A DNA stretch of 64,000 nucleotides, from contig NZ_UQRQ01000001.1 of NCBI RefSeq assembly GCF_900543425.1, positions 186,001 to 250,000 of the forward strand, in the 5' to 3' direction. Below are positions 44,038 to 53,277 of this stretch, piece by piece (within the stretch, counting starts at the first letter, position 1; every line of letters begins with the position of its first letter). Both the position numbers and the translations under genes were made by a program. This DNA is from an uncultured Sanguibacteroides sp. Lineage in GTDB: Bacteria; Bacteroidota; Bacteroidia; Bacteroidales; Marinifilaceae. Below the pieces are notes generated by a model that worked only from the letters and a program-made list of their open reading frames with translations, made no database searches and was not told the origin of the DNA.

Positions 44038-45192
44038 ATGAAAACAGAAGATATCTATTCGTTAGCCATAGCCTACAGGCGTTATTTCCATCGGCATCCG
44101 GAATTTGCCATGCAAGAATTCAATACCCAGGAGTATATTGTAAAAATACTGGAAGATCATCATATTGCTTATCAAAAGATCGGCACGGGTATTATTGCCT
44201 ATGTGGGCGGAGGGAAACGTTGTGTTGCCCTGCGGGCGGATATGGATGCTTTGAAGGTAAAAGAAGAAACCGGATTGGCATATTGTTCCGAAAATGAAGG
44301 AATGATGCATGCTTGCGGACATGATATGCATATGGCTATGGTTTTAGGGGCGACTCTTTTTTTGAAATCGAGGGAAAAGGAGTTGGAGGGGACCGTTAAA
44401 ATACTTTTTCAGCCGAGTGAAGAGAAACGGCCGGGAGGAGCTCGTCTGCTTTTACCGGAAGTACTGAAGGAACCTGTGCCTCAGGCCATTTTCGCTCAAC
44501 ATATTTTTCCGGGATTGAAAACCGGTAGTATCGGTATACGTGCCGGAGCTTTTTTTGCTTCTTCGGATAATATTATTTTCTCCGTGGAAGGCAAAGGAAC
44601 ACATGCTGCCATGCCACAAATGGGGTCGGATCCGATACTGGCCGTCGCTCATCTGATACAGTTTTACCAAACTCTGATGACTAAATTCCGCAATCCGTTT
44701 ATTCCGGCAGTTCTTTCGATTACTTCGGTTCACGGGGGTACTTGTAATAATGTCATACCGGATCGGGTTGATGTTCTGGGGACTGTTCGTACGCATGATA
44801 ATGTTTTGCGTCATCGAGTATTTGAACTAATAGAAGAAAAATCAAACGCGATCTGCGGGCTTTACGGGTGTTCTTTTAATATGGATAACACCTGGAACGG
44901 ATTGCCCGTGCTTGTGAATGACGAACAACTTACCCGTCTGGTCCGGAATAATGCTTCCGGAATTGTCGGCCCTGAAAATGTAATAGAGATGGATCCTCTG
45001 ACATTGGGAGAGGATTTTGCCATCTATTTGGAAAAAATACCGGGCGTGTTATGGGTACTGGGTGTTTGCCCGGAAGATACCGAATCAATGCCTCCCTTGC
45101 ATAATCCCCGGTTGACTCCCGATGAAAAAGCTATTCCCATAGGAATAGACCTATTGGTAAAGAATTGTTTAACGTTCCTGAATAACCGATAG
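44038..45192 (+). CDS. M20 family amidohydrolase (hippurate hydrolase-like)
   Basis: Zinc-dependent amidohydrolase of 384 residues. The motifs are HRHPEFAMQEFNTQ near 17, LRADMDALKV near 63, HACGHDMHMAM near 91, FQPSEEKRPGGARL near 123, and LGEDFAIYLEKIPG near 320. M20D enzymes cleave N-acyl or N-benzoyl amino acids. It is the third gene of the xpt-permease operon, which could mean a substrate linked to purine breakdown (a ureido or N-carbamoyl compound), but this is only inference. No terminator is visible before the convergent oxyR. Confidence 0.88.
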   Translation: MKTEDIYSLAIAYRRYFHRHPEFAMQEFNTQEYIVKILEDHHIAYQKIGTGIIAYVGGGKRCVALRADMDALKVKEETGLAYCSENEGMMHACGHDMHMAMVLGATLFLKSREKELEGTVKILFQPSEEKRPGGARLLLPEVLKEPVPQAIFAQHIFPGLKTGSIGIRAGAFFASSDNIIFSVEGKGTHAAMPQMGSDPILAVAHLIQFYQTLMTKFRNPFIPAVLSITSVHGGTCNNVIPDRVDVLGTVRTHDNVLRHRVFELIEEKSNAICGLYGCSFNMDNTWNGLPVLVNDEQLTRLVRNNASGIVGPENVIEMDPLTLGEDFAIYLEKIPGVLWVLGVCPEDTESMPPLHNPRLTPDEKAIPIGIDLLVKNCLTFLNNR

Positions 45193-45201
45193 CTTTGGGG
45201 A

Positions 45202-46125
45202 TTATAATTTTATAGAAAATTTTTTTAACCGTTCATCAAGCATGGACGAAGGAATGATTTTTTTTACCGTGTCCGCAACAGCATTTATCATTCTTTCTTT
45301 AACGTAATCCTTACGTATGATAATTGAGATTTCCCTGACGGCAGGAGGAGAAGTGATGGATCTGACGTTTATCTTCTGTTCCTCCGTTAAAAACGGTAAG
45401 TGTAGCTCCGGGATCAGAGTATATCCGCCGTTTTTATCTACGATCCGGATTAACGTATCGATACTTCCTGCCTCGTAAACATGGTTATAACTGGCTGTTT
45501 GAGAGCATAGATTAAAAATTTGATTCCGGATACAGTGACCTTCCTGCAGAACCCAAAGATTTTCCCCCGGTAAATTTTCTGCTGTTAGAACGTGATCTTT
45601 TTGTTGATTATCCGAGGCGAAGTAAGCCACGAACTGCTCATAGTAGAGTGGTATTTCATAAAAATCGGGCTGATTCAACGGAGTGGAGGCGATAATGATA
45701 TCCACTAATCCGTCGTGAAGATGTTGAATAAGGTTATTGGTTCTCATTTCCGAGATAGAAAGGTCTACTGTCGGATATTCAAGTTGAAAAAAGGTAATGA
45801 ATTCAGGGACGAGATAAGGAGCGACTGTAGGAATAATACCGATTTGCAAATTTCCGGAAAGGGATTCGGTCTCGGCAATGACCATCTCTTTGATTTTTCG
45901 GATTTCGAAAAGAGAAGCTTCGGCCTGCCTGATGATCCGTAACCCCATATTGGTCGGTTCTATGGGGTGTTTGGTTCTGTCGAATATTTTAATCTCCAAC
46001 TCCTCTTCTAATTTTTGAATCATCATACTTAAAGTCGGTTGGGTTACTCCACATTTTTCCGAAGCAGTCACAAAATGGCGGTATTTATTGACCGCCACAA
46101 TGTATTCCATTTGTTGTATTGTCAT
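45202..46125 (-). CDS. oxyR: Hydrogen-peroxide-responsive LysR-type regulator OxyR
   Basis: LysR-family activator of 307 residues. The N-terminal winged helix (KYRHFVTASEKCGVTQPTLSMMIQKLE, about 14-40) binds DNA. The effector domain contains the two redox cysteines of OxyR in GHCIRNQIFNLC, nine residues apart as in E. coli Cys199 and Cys208. Divergent from ahpC-ahpF, its classic target, with 125 bp between the start codons. Confidence 0.94.
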   Translation of the reverse strand: MTIQQMEYIVAVNKYRHFVTASEKCGVTQPTLSMMIQKLEEELEIKIFDRTKHPIEPTNMGLRIIRQAEASLFEIRKIKEMVIAETESLSGNLQIGIIPTVAPYLVPEFITFFQLEYPTVDLSISEMRTNNLIQHLHDGLVDIIIASTPLNQPDFYEIPLYYEQFVAYFASDNQQKDHVLTAENLPGENLWVLQEGHCIRNQIFNLCSQTASYNHVYEAGSIDTLIRIVDKNGGYTLIPELHLPFLTEEQKINVRSITSPPAVREISIIIRKDYVKERMINAVADTVKKIIPSSMLDERLKKFSIKL

Positions 46126-46165
46126 AATATATAGATTTTATAAATACAAATATAAATAATATCTG

Positions 46166-46197
46166 TTTGATTTATAAAAATATTCCGAATATTTTTG
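46166..46197 (+). promoter_or_regulatory. ahpC promoter
   Basis: TTTG (46166-46169), exactly 20 nt, then TATTTTTG (46190-46197): a full consensus promoter about 50 bp before ahpC. Confidence 0.8.
46176..46196. promoter_or_regulatory. 21-bp inverted repeat over the ahpC -7 box
   Basis: AAAAATATT, CCG, AATATTTTT: nine-base arms, perfectly complementary, covering the spacer end and the -7 box. The position suits a repressor rather than activation by OxyR. Confidence 0.5.
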
Positions 46198-46250
46198 TAT
46201 CGAAATAATAAGAAAGATAGATAAACAGTATAAATTAAAAAATGAAAGTT

Positions 46251-46814
46251 ATGTCACTAATTGGAAAAGAGATTGTAGATTTTAAGGCTCAGGCCTATGT
46301 AAACAAGGAGTTTAAAACGATCGGCAAAGCAGATGTGCTGGGTAAATGGTCCGTGTTTTTCTTCTATCCGGCCGATTTTACATTCGTGTGTCCTACTGAA
46401 TTAGAGGATTTGGCGAATAAATATGAAGATTTTAAGCAGGCGGGTTGTGAAATTTATTCTGTATCCTGTGATACTCATTTTGTACATAAGGCATGGCATG
46501 ACACCTCTAAGACCATTCAGAAAATACAATATCCTATGCTGGCGGATCCGACAGGAACGCTTGCCCGCGGTTTTGATGTTATGATAGAGAGCGACGGAGT
46601 GGCAGAGAGAGGTACTTTTATTGTAAATCCGGAGGGAAAAATCGTTTCTTACGAAGTATTGGCCGGTAATGTAGGACGTAATGCAGACGAATTGTTCCGT
46701 CGCCTTCAGGCTCTTCAGTTTGTTGCAGCACACGGGGATGAAGTTTGTCCTGCCAAATGGAAAAAAGGAGAAGCAACGCTGAAGCCGAGTATCGATTTAG
46801 TCGGTAAGATTTAA
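46251..46814 (+). CDS. ahpC: Alkyl hydroperoxide reductase subunit C (2-Cys peroxiredoxin)
   Basis: Reduces hydrogen peroxide and organic peroxides using AhpF. From the ATG at 46251 the protein has 187 residues, the canonical length, and the peroxidatic cysteine in FTFVCPTELE falls at residue 47 as in known AhpC. The resolving cysteine is in GDEVCPAKWKKG near 165. An ATG at 46242 would add three residues and is less likely. ahpF follows after 85 bp. Confidence 0.96.
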   Translation: MSLIGKEIVDFKAQAYVNKEFKTIGKADVLGKWSVFFFYPADFTFVCPTELEDLANKYEDFKQAGCEIYSVSCDTHFVHKAWHDTSKTIQKIQYPMLADPTGTLARGFDVMIESDGVAERGTFIVNPEGKIVSYEVLAGNVGRNADELFRRLQALQFVAAHGDEVCPAKWKKGEATLKPSIDLVGKI

Positions 46815-46899
46815 AACAATTTTATTGAGAAACGGGGTCGGAAAACTTTATTTCGGCCCTATTTCTTGATCAGAAATATTTAAAACCAAATAAAATAAG

Positions 46900-48447
46900 A
46901 TGTTAGATTCTGCATTAAAAGAACAACTATACACGATATTCCGCTCGTTGGAAGCAGATTACCTTTTTGATATTTCCGTTTCGCCGGAACATGAAAGTCG
47001 CACAGAATTGTTAGAACTCTTGGAAGATGTATCTTCCTGTTCCGAAAAAATTTCCTGTCGAATAGAAGAGGGCGAAGGCTTATCCTTTATTATATTGAAA
47101 AACGGCAAAGAAACCGGTATGAAATTCAGGGCAGTTCCTAACGGACACGAATTTTCTTCTTTGTTGCTGGCTATATTGAATTTGGACGGGAAAGGGAAAA
47201 ATTTTCCGGATAAGGGAATATGCGATCGAGTAAAAGCTTTAAAAGGTCCTATACATTTGACGACTTATGTCTCTTTGACCTGTACCAATTGTCCGGATAT
47301 CGTACAGGCATTAAATGCCATGACCACGTTAAACGATGCGATTAGGCATGAAATGGTGGATGGAGCTATATATCAAGAAGAGGTAGATGCGTTAAAGATT
47401 CAAGGTGTTCCTGCTGTTTTTGCTGACGGGCAACTGTTACATGTCGGAAGAGGTGATTTCGGGACGTTATTGGATAAATTGGAAGCCCGCTATGGGAGGA
47501 TTGAAAGCAGTCAGGTACCTGTCAAAGAGTATGATGTTGTCGTTGTTGGAGGAGGACCTGCCGGAAGTTCTGCTGCTATTTATTCGGCTCGTAAAGGATT
47601 AAGTGTTGCCGTCGTCGCTGAAAGAATAGGAGGACAGGTGAAAGAGACAGTAGGGATAGAAAACCTGATATCCATTCCCGAAACCACGGGAAGTCAATTA
47701 GCCGATAATTTGAGAACTCATATGAATTGTTATCCTATCGATCTGTTTGAGCATAGAAAAATAGAAAAAATAGAGATACATGAAAACAAAAAGCAATTAA
47801 CGGTATCCGGCGGGGAGAAGTTTATGACAAATGCTGTTATCATTGCCACGGGAGCAAGTTGGCGTAAATTGAATATACCCGGGGAAGAAGAGTATATAGG
47901 GCGTGGTGTGGCGTTTTGCCCGCATTGTGACGGTCCTTTTTATAAAGGGAAACAGGTGGCTGTTGTCGGAGGTGGAAATTCCGGTATCGAAGCCGCAATA
48001 GATTTAGCCGGAATTTGTTCGAAAGTGACCGTATTTGAATTTCTTGATGAATTGAAAGCCGATAAGGTATTGCAGGAGAAGGCTAAAAGTATGTCCAATA
48101 TCGATATCTTTACCGGTTCACAAACGACAGAGGTAATCGGAAATGGAGAGAAAGTGGTTGGAATTCGCGTGAAAAATCGTCAAACGGGGGAAGAACGTAT
48201 CGTTGAGTTGGACGGTATTTTCGTACAGATCGGTTTAGCTGCCAACACCCTTCCGTTTCGTGAATATTTAGATACGAATCGTGGTGGTGAAATCGTTATA
48301 GATAGTTATTGCCGGACGAATGTTCCCGGAATCTATGCCGCGGGAGATGTATCTTCCGTTCCTTTCAAACAAATTATTATTGCCATGGGAGAAGGGGCTA
48401 AGGCTGCTCTTACGGCCTTTGAGGATCGTATACGGGGAGTTGTCTGA
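46900..48447 (+). CDS. ahpF: Alkyl hydroperoxide reductase subunit F
   Basis: Flavoprotein disulfide reductase that passes electrons from NAD(P)H to AhpC, 515 residues. The N-terminal tandem thioredoxin-fold region has CTNCPD near 128. The C-terminal thioredoxin-reductase-like part has the FAD motif VVVGGGPAGSSAA near 212, the active CPHCDG near 344, the second dinucleotide motif VVGGGNSGIEAA near 355, and GIYAAGDVSS near 477. Transcribed after ahpC. Confidence 0.96.
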   Translation: MLDSALKEQLYTIFRSLEADYLFDISVSPEHESRTELLELLEDVSSCSEKISCRIEEGEGLSFIILKNGKETGMKFRAVPNGHEFSSLLLAILNLDGKGKNFPDKGICDRVKALKGPIHLTTYVSLTCTNCPDIVQALNAMTTLNDAIRHEMVDGAIYQEEVDALKIQGVPAVFADGQLLHVGRGDFGTLLDKLEARYGRIESSQVPVKEYDVVVVGGGPAGSSAAIYSARKGLSVAVVAERIGGQVKETVGIENLISIPETTGSQLADNLRTHMNCYPIDLFEHRKIEKIEIHENKKQLTVSGGEKFMTNAVIIATGASWRKLNIPGEEEYIGRGVAFCPHCDGPFYKGKQVAVVGGGNSGIEAAIDLAGICSKVTVFEFLDELKADKVLQEKAKSMSNIDIFTGSQTTEVIGNGEKVVGIRVKNRQTGEERIVELDGIFVQIGLAANTLPFREYLDTNRGGEIVIDSYCRTNVPGIYAAGDVSSVPFKQIIIAMGEGAKAALTAFEDRIRGVV

Positions 48448-48477
48448 TCAAAACAGAGAGAAAGCCTCTTACAAAAG

Positions 48478-48511
48478 ATTCCTCGGAACCAAAGATTTCC
48501 GAGGAATTTTA
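48478..48511 (+). terminator. Terminator after ahpF
   Basis: ATTCCTCGGAA (48478-48488) pairs perfectly with TTCCGAGGAAT (48497-48507), then TTT. Confidence 0.75.
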
Positions 48512-48602
48512 TGACTTGCAGAAAGTCTAAAAAAGTCGCTTAACTGTTATCTGGTATGGATTTTTTTTATTTTATTTGCCGCGTAATTTTTTATGCTAAA
48601 AT

Positions 48603-49418
48603 ATGATGATAAGATTCTTTGTGAAATGTGCGGTTGTACTCATGTGTACAACATTCGTGATGCCTGTAATGGCGCAGTTAAAACTTAAAAAAGCAGTGAG
48701 CGGGGCATCGAAAGCGGTGCAGGCGGTTACGCTGACTGACGAACAAATGGCCGCATATGTAAAGGAGTATATCGATTGGATGGATAAGCATAATCAGGTA
48801 TGTGCCGATGATGATCCTTATACTATTCGACTGAAGAAACTGACGGAAGGATTGAAGGAGGTGGAGGGTATTCCTTTGAATTTTAAAGTGTATTATGTGA
48901 TTGACGTTAACGCTTTTGCTTGTGCGGATGGTAGCGTACGCATCTTTTCTTCGTTAATGGATATTATGAGTGACGAGGAGTTGTTGGGTGTGATTGGACA
49001 CGAGGTGGGACATGTGGCCCATAAGGACTCTAAGAAAGCTTTTCGTACGGCATTGTTGACTTCCGCTTTAAAAGACGGAGTGTCGTCTCAAGGCGGAAAA
49101 GTTGCCGCATTGACCGATTCGCAGTTAGGTGATCTCGGTGAAGCTTTGGTGCAAGCCAATTACTCGCAAAAACAGGAACGCGATGCGGATGATTACGGTT
49201 ATGAATTTTTGAAGAAGGCCGGGAAAAATCCATGGGCGATGGCTCTTTCGTTTCATAGATTGAAACAAATGCAGGAAGAGGCTGGAGCGAAAAGAAACAG
49301 TAAACTGAACCAGTTATTTTCTACTCATCCCGATTTGGATTCACGCATAAAGCGTATGGAAGAACGTGCAACGACTGAAGGTATTCAGAAGCCTGTCGAT
49401 ACGACTGAAAATAAATAA
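48603..49418 (+). CDS. M48 family metalloprotease
   Basis: Exported zinc protease of 271 residues. An N-terminal signal peptide (ending MPVMAQ near 25) and no lipobox suggest a periplasmic protein. The zinc motif HEVGH is at 133-137, and the third ligand lies in the ERDADDYGYEFL stretch near 196. The protein is compact, like the LoiP/YcaL group, and lacks the TPR tail of BepA. Such proteases act in envelope protein quality control. Single-gene unit between two terminators. Confidence 0.9.
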   Translation: MMIRFFVKCAVVLMCTTFVMPVMAQLKLKKAVSGASKAVQAVTLTDEQMAAYVKEYIDWMDKHNQVCADDDPYTIRLKKLTEGLKEVEGIPLNFKVYYVIDVNAFACADGSVRIFSSLMDIMSDEELLGVIGHEVGHVAHKDSKKAFRTALLTSALKDGVSSQGGKVAALTDSQLGDLGEALVQANYSQKQERDADDYGYEFLKKAGKNPWAMALSFHRLKQMQEEAGAKRNSKLNQLFSTHPDLDSRIKRMEERATTEGIQKPVDTTENK

Positions 49419-49432
49419 ATAAATGAATCGAT

Positions 49433-49470
49433 AAAAAATGAGAAGCGCTTTACTGCGCTTCTCATTTTTT
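49433..49470. terminator. Bidirectional terminator between the M48 gene and buk
   Basis: A perfect 16-bp stem, AAAAAATGAGAAGCGC (49433-49448) with its complement (49455-49470), serving both convergent genes. Confidence 0.9.
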
Positions 49471-49513
49471 TATACTGACATTTAGAGCCTTTTCCCCTTT
49501 TAAAGACCGACTC

Positions 49514-50587
49514 TTATTGGTAGATTTTTCCGGTAAGTTCTCCGCGGATAACCATCAGGCCATTCATGGCCAAAGCACGCATTTCGTCTTCTCCGGGGTA
49601 TACCTTTAACGGGGCGATGAATCCGACCATCTCTTTTACATAAGCAACCAGGAAGGGGTTATGTGCGATTCCTCCAGTTAACAGAATGCCATCCACGTCA
49701 CCTTTCAAAACGGCAGCCATCTCTCCAATAGCTTTACCCACCTGATAAGACATGGCATCCTGAACCAGTTTCCATTGCGGGTCTTCTTTCGCTTTCAGCT
49801 CTACTTCATAAGCATCGTTAGTTCCTAAATAAGCTACTAATCCGCCTTCACCTTTGATCATCTTTTTTATCTCGGCTTGAGTCTTTTCTCCGCTGAAGCA
49901 CATTTTTATCAATTGTCCGGTAGGCAAGGTACCGGAACGTTCCGGAGAAAACGGTCCGTCTCCGTCTAAAGCGTTGTTTACGTCAATTACTCGTCCCCGT
50001 CTATGTGCTCCGACGGATACGCCTCCTCCCAAATGAGCAATAATCAGATTGATATCTTCGTATTTTTTTCCAATCTCTTTGGCATAGGTTCTTGCGATTG
50101 CTTTTTGGTTTAACGCGTGGAAAATAGAGACTCTCCGGAAAGCCGGGTGGCCGGTAAGGCGAGCTACTTCTTCCATTTCATCCACTACGACCGGATCTGC
50201 AATATAGGCTTTGGCTCCATTGTTTAAAGAGCGGGCTATATCGTGAGCAATCAATCCACCCAGATTAGATGCATGCTCTCCGAGAGGAGGGTTGTTCAAA
50301 TCGGCAATTAAGGCATCATTTACCTCATAAACTCCTGATTCTATGGGTTTAACCAATCCACCTCTGCCCACGATTGCATGGATCTCGTTGATATCGAACC
50401 CGGCATTTTTTAATTCGGTTAAAATGATCTCTTTTCTGAATTGGAATTGAGAAGCAACCGTCTCAAAGCGGGCGATCTCTTCGGATGAATGCTTAATGTT
50501 CTTCACAAATTTTTCGTTCTCATCCTCGTAAATAGCAATTTTCGTGGAAGTTGACCCAGGATTAATCGCAAGAATTTTATAAGACAT
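49514..50587 (-). CDS. buk: Butyrate kinase
   Basis: Butyryl phosphate + ADP to butyrate + ATP, 357 residues as usual for the family. Motifs of the acetate/butyrate kinase fold: INPGSTSTKIAIYEDE near 6, VGRGGLVKPI near 73, IAHLGGGVSVGAHRRGR near 191, NALDGDGPFSPERSG near 213, and LLTGGIAHNP near 300. The INPGSTSTK start and the length separate it from acetate kinase. Its usual partner, phosphate butyryltransferase (ptb), is not adjacent. Branched-chain acyl phosphates are possible alternative substrates. Confidence 0.94.
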   Translation of the reverse strand: MSYKILAINPGSTSTKIAIYEDENEKFVKNIKHSSEEIARFETVASQFQFRKEIILTELKNAGFDINEIHAIVGRGGLVKPIESGVYEVNDALIADLNNPPLGEHASNLGGLIAHDIARSLNNGAKAYIADPVVVDEMEEVARLTGHPAFRRVSIFHALNQKAIARTYAKEIGKKYEDINLIIAHLGGGVSVGAHRRGRVIDVNNALDGDGPFSPERSGTLPTGQLIKMCFSGEKTQAEIKKMIKGEGGLVAYLGTNDAYEVELKAKEDPQWKLVQDAMSYQVGKAIGEMAAVLKGDVDGILLTGGIAHNPFLVAYVKEMVGFIAPLKVYPGEDEMRALAMNGLMVIRGELTGKIYQ

Positions 50588-50700
50588 AAATTATAATTTT
50601 TGTTATTAGATAATTATTTATGATTGTCTGTTTTGAAGCTGCAAAATTTATAAATTGTAAGCAAATGTCAAAGGAAAAGTGATAATTTATTTTGTCGAGA

Positions 50701-51822
50701 TCAAATGGGATAAATGGAAGCATAAAATACATCCGAGATATCCTGAGCAATAACCTTTAAATACTCCTTTGCATTTCTGATAGAATCCTCCACGGAAGAG
50801 GCATGAGATATTAATGTGAAAATTTGATCGAAAGAGGAGAGAAGTTGATTATCAGTCATTCCGCCAATTGCGTATACCAGCTTATGGTTCTTTCGACATA
50901 TATCGGAAATGGATCCGGGAATCTTCCCGTATAGAGATTGTACGTCTATTTTACCCTCTCCTGTAATTACTGCCTGCACCGAAGAGAGATAGTTACGAAA
51001 CCGGGAAAGGTTTATGCAAAAAGTTGAACCGGATACTAATCTTGCGTTCAATAAAGAATAAAAAGATAAGGCTACCCCTCCGGCAGCCCCTCCGTGTTTT
51101 AAGGAATGTAATGGCTTTTGAGTCTTGAATTCTAATAAGCAGGTCAAATCCTGAAGTTTACGATCCAATAAAATAACCTGTTCCGGAGATGCCCCCTTTT
51201 GGGGACCGAACACAAAAGCTGCTCCCTGTTCTCCGGTCGCCAGGTTATCCACATCGCATAGGACTGTACACTCTATGTCTTTAAATCGATCTTGTATATA
51301 ATCGATGTTAATGTCTTCTATATCAATAATATCATTCCTGTATGTGTTTGATCTTTTTTTTATGGATAAACCTATTTCCCGTAAAGCACCTATTCCTCCG
51401 TCCACGCTGGCGCTTCCTCCTATGCAAAGAATTAATTTTTGAAAGCCGCACTCTATCGCATGGCGGATCATTATTCCAAATCCCGCCGTATTGGTATTTA
51501 AAATATCGTATTCTTCTCTTTTCAAATGCTTTATTCCGCTACTTTCGGCTAACTCGATGATTGCGGTATCTCCATTCGCGTAATAAATAGCTTTCCGGGT
51601 TCGTCCCAAAGCATCGCAGGTCATGATCTCGATAGGCCGGGCTTTATAATAATAGGCCAATACGGCAGCAGTTCCGTCCCCTCCGTCTCCCATGGGAAGC
51701 GATATCGTTTCAATTCCGTTTTTCTTTAGGGATGTTGAAAGGATACGACATGCGTCAAAAGCTGATAGGCTCCCTTTGAAGGCGTTGGGGGCCAAGAGAA
51801 TTTTTGGGGGACAGATGCTCAT
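50701..51822 (-). CDS. Glycerate kinase (GarK/GlxK type)
   Basis: Phosphorylates D-glycerate, 373 residues, full length. Landmarks: ILLAPNAFKGSLSAFDA near 9, LPMGDGGDGTAAVL near 41, ALGRTRKAIYY near 68, GGSASVDGGIGAL near 138, GPQKGASPEQVILLD near 210, and ITGEGKIDVQSLYGKIP near 293. The family core starts at residue 8, so the ATG at 51822 is required even though it makes the gene overlap the end of the serine hydrolase by 68 bp. This overlap suggests coupled translation. Confidence 0.92.
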   Translation of the reverse strand: MSICPPKILLAPNAFKGSLSAFDACRILSTSLKKNGIETISLPMGDGGDGTAAVLAYYYKARPIEIMTCDALGRTRKAIYYANGDTAIIELAESSGIKHLKREEYDILNTNTAGFGIMIRHAIECGFQKLILCIGGSASVDGGIGALREIGLSIKKRSNTYRNDIIDIEDINIDYIQDRFKDIECTVLCDVDNLATGEQGAAFVFGPQKGASPEQVILLDRKLQDLTCLLEFKTQKPLHSLKHGGAAGGVALSFYSLLNARLVSGSTFCINLSRFRNYLSSVQAVITGEGKIDVQSLYGKIPGSISDICRKNHKLVYAIGGMTDNQLLSSFDQIFTLISHASSVEDSIRNAKEYLKVIAQDISDVFYASIYPI

Positions 51823-53161
51823 GCTCAGGTTGGTTTGCTAATAATTCTTGTGAGTTTTCTATCGTTTTACAATATTCAGGATCAAAAAGATCCCTTTCGG
51901 GCCAGGATTTTACCCGGTTCAGAGCCTGATGCATCATCCGCTCTATTTTGTTCGGAAATTTACTTCCGGTCCAACTGCTTGTATTTGTGATGAAAACCCA
52001 ACTGAAACCGTCTTTTTGATGTTTCATCATAGCACTTGTCCCGGCCAAGGTCCCTGATCGCCACCAATCCCCTCTGGAATTAGTATTCATCCAACCGATC
52101 GGTAGTGCATTGTAAATATTAGCTGTCATCGTCTTTACACTTTCCGGTTTTAAAATATCGGGATAGCTGTCGTTTCCGTCTATTGCCGACAGGAAACGCA
52201 GTAATTCGGTAGGAGAAGCTACCCATCCACCGGCACCATAAAGCTCTTCGATATTATTTCCTCCGTTAGATCGAAGCACCAAGGTATCTCGTCCGTCACA
52301 CGCCCGTACCAATTCGGCATTAGAAGGTTCGTAATATTTTACTTCATTCGGGTAACGTTTTTCACAAAGGTTATATCCCAGATGCATATCAAAGCAACCG
52401 GCGGGAATCAGAATGCTGTCTTGAATGTATTTTTCATAGGGCTGTCCGCTTATTTTTTCAATTACTTTGGAAAGAATTCCGTATCCTACATTCGAGTAAC
52501 AAGTACTGGTGCCCGGACGGAATCCCAAGCGTTTTGATAATACAAACCTGATGATCGTATTTAAATCGGCAGGAGGGGGAACGCCCATTTTTTGGGCAAT
52601 CTCTACCGGATAAAACATCGGGTCTCCATATCTTAAAGAGAAGCCCCCCTTGTGTCGCAGTAACTGTTCTACCGTTATCTCTTTTATTCGCTTGTCCCTA
52701 ATTTCCTGATAAATGGTATCGTTCAATATTCCGTTTTCTCCGAAAACTTTATCTTCCAATGATAATTTTTCATTTTCTACCAGCTTCATAATACCGGTTG
52801 CCGTAATTAATTTGGAGACAGAAGCGATTCTGAAGATATGATTCACATCAACCTTTGTTTGAGTTTCTTCGTCGGCATACCCGTATCCTTTGCTGTAGAT
52901 TAATTTCCCGTCTTTCATAATTGCCAAGGATGCTCCTTTTATTTCCCATTGATTCATAAATCGTTCGATGGTCGCATCTAAACGTTTTGTTTCGGATAAA
53001 TCGGAATAATAATTATGAATGATGTCGTGAATGGGTATAAGAGTATCTCCTACAAACTGTTCTTCTATCGTTTCCACGATATCAGCCTGTGTACGGCTGA
53101 TATTCCATGGCCTTAGCAAAAGAACTCCCAATAAAATAATCAAACTTATAATATATTTCAT
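51755..53161 (-). CDS. Beta-lactamase-fold serine hydrolase (class C/PBP4* type)
   Basis: Exported serine hydrolase of 468 residues. An N-terminal hydrophobic segment (ISLIILLGVLLLRPW, 4-18) anchors or exports it. The active-site motifs are RIASVSKLIT (SxxK) near 113, CYSNVGYG (YxN) near 222 and SGTLAGTSA in place of the third motif near 370. Such proteins are peptidases or esterases of the envelope; true lactam resistance is not implied. The last ~23 codons overlap the start of the glycerate kinase gene in another frame. Confidence 0.86.
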   Translation of the reverse strand: MKYIISLIILLGVLLLRPWNISRTQADIVETIEEQFVGDTLIPIHDIIHNYYSDLSETKRLDATIERFMNQWEIKGASLAIMKDGKLIYSKGYGYADEETQTKVDVNHIFRIASVSKLITATGIMKLVENEKLSLEDKVFGENGILNDTIYQEIRDKRIKEITVEQLLRHKGGFSLRYGDPMFYPVEIAQKMGVPPPADLNTIIRFVLSKRLGFRPGTSTCYSNVGYGILSKVIEKISGQPYEKYIQDSILIPAGCFDMHLGYNLCEKRYPNEVKYYEPSNAELVRACDGRDTLVLRSNGGNNIEELYGAGGWVASPTELLRFLSAIDGNDSYPDILKPESVKTMTANIYNALPIGWMNTNSRGDWWRSGTLAGTSAMMKHQKDGFSWVFITNTSSWTGSKFPNKIERMMHQALNRVKSWPERDLFDPEYCKTIENSQELLANQPEHEHLSPKNSLGPQRLQREPISF

Positions 53162-53277
53162 AGAGCTGCTTCGTAATAAAAAACGTATTGTATTTCTTTA
53201 TATAACAGAATAATACAATACGTTCGCAATATTAAGAAAAAGATAGTTTTATTCAAAATAAAGCATGTGAAATCAGG

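Noticed and set aside
51755..53161. True class C beta-lactamase
   Set aside because: The third motif is not KTG and the overall pattern fits general PBP4*-type serine hydrolases.
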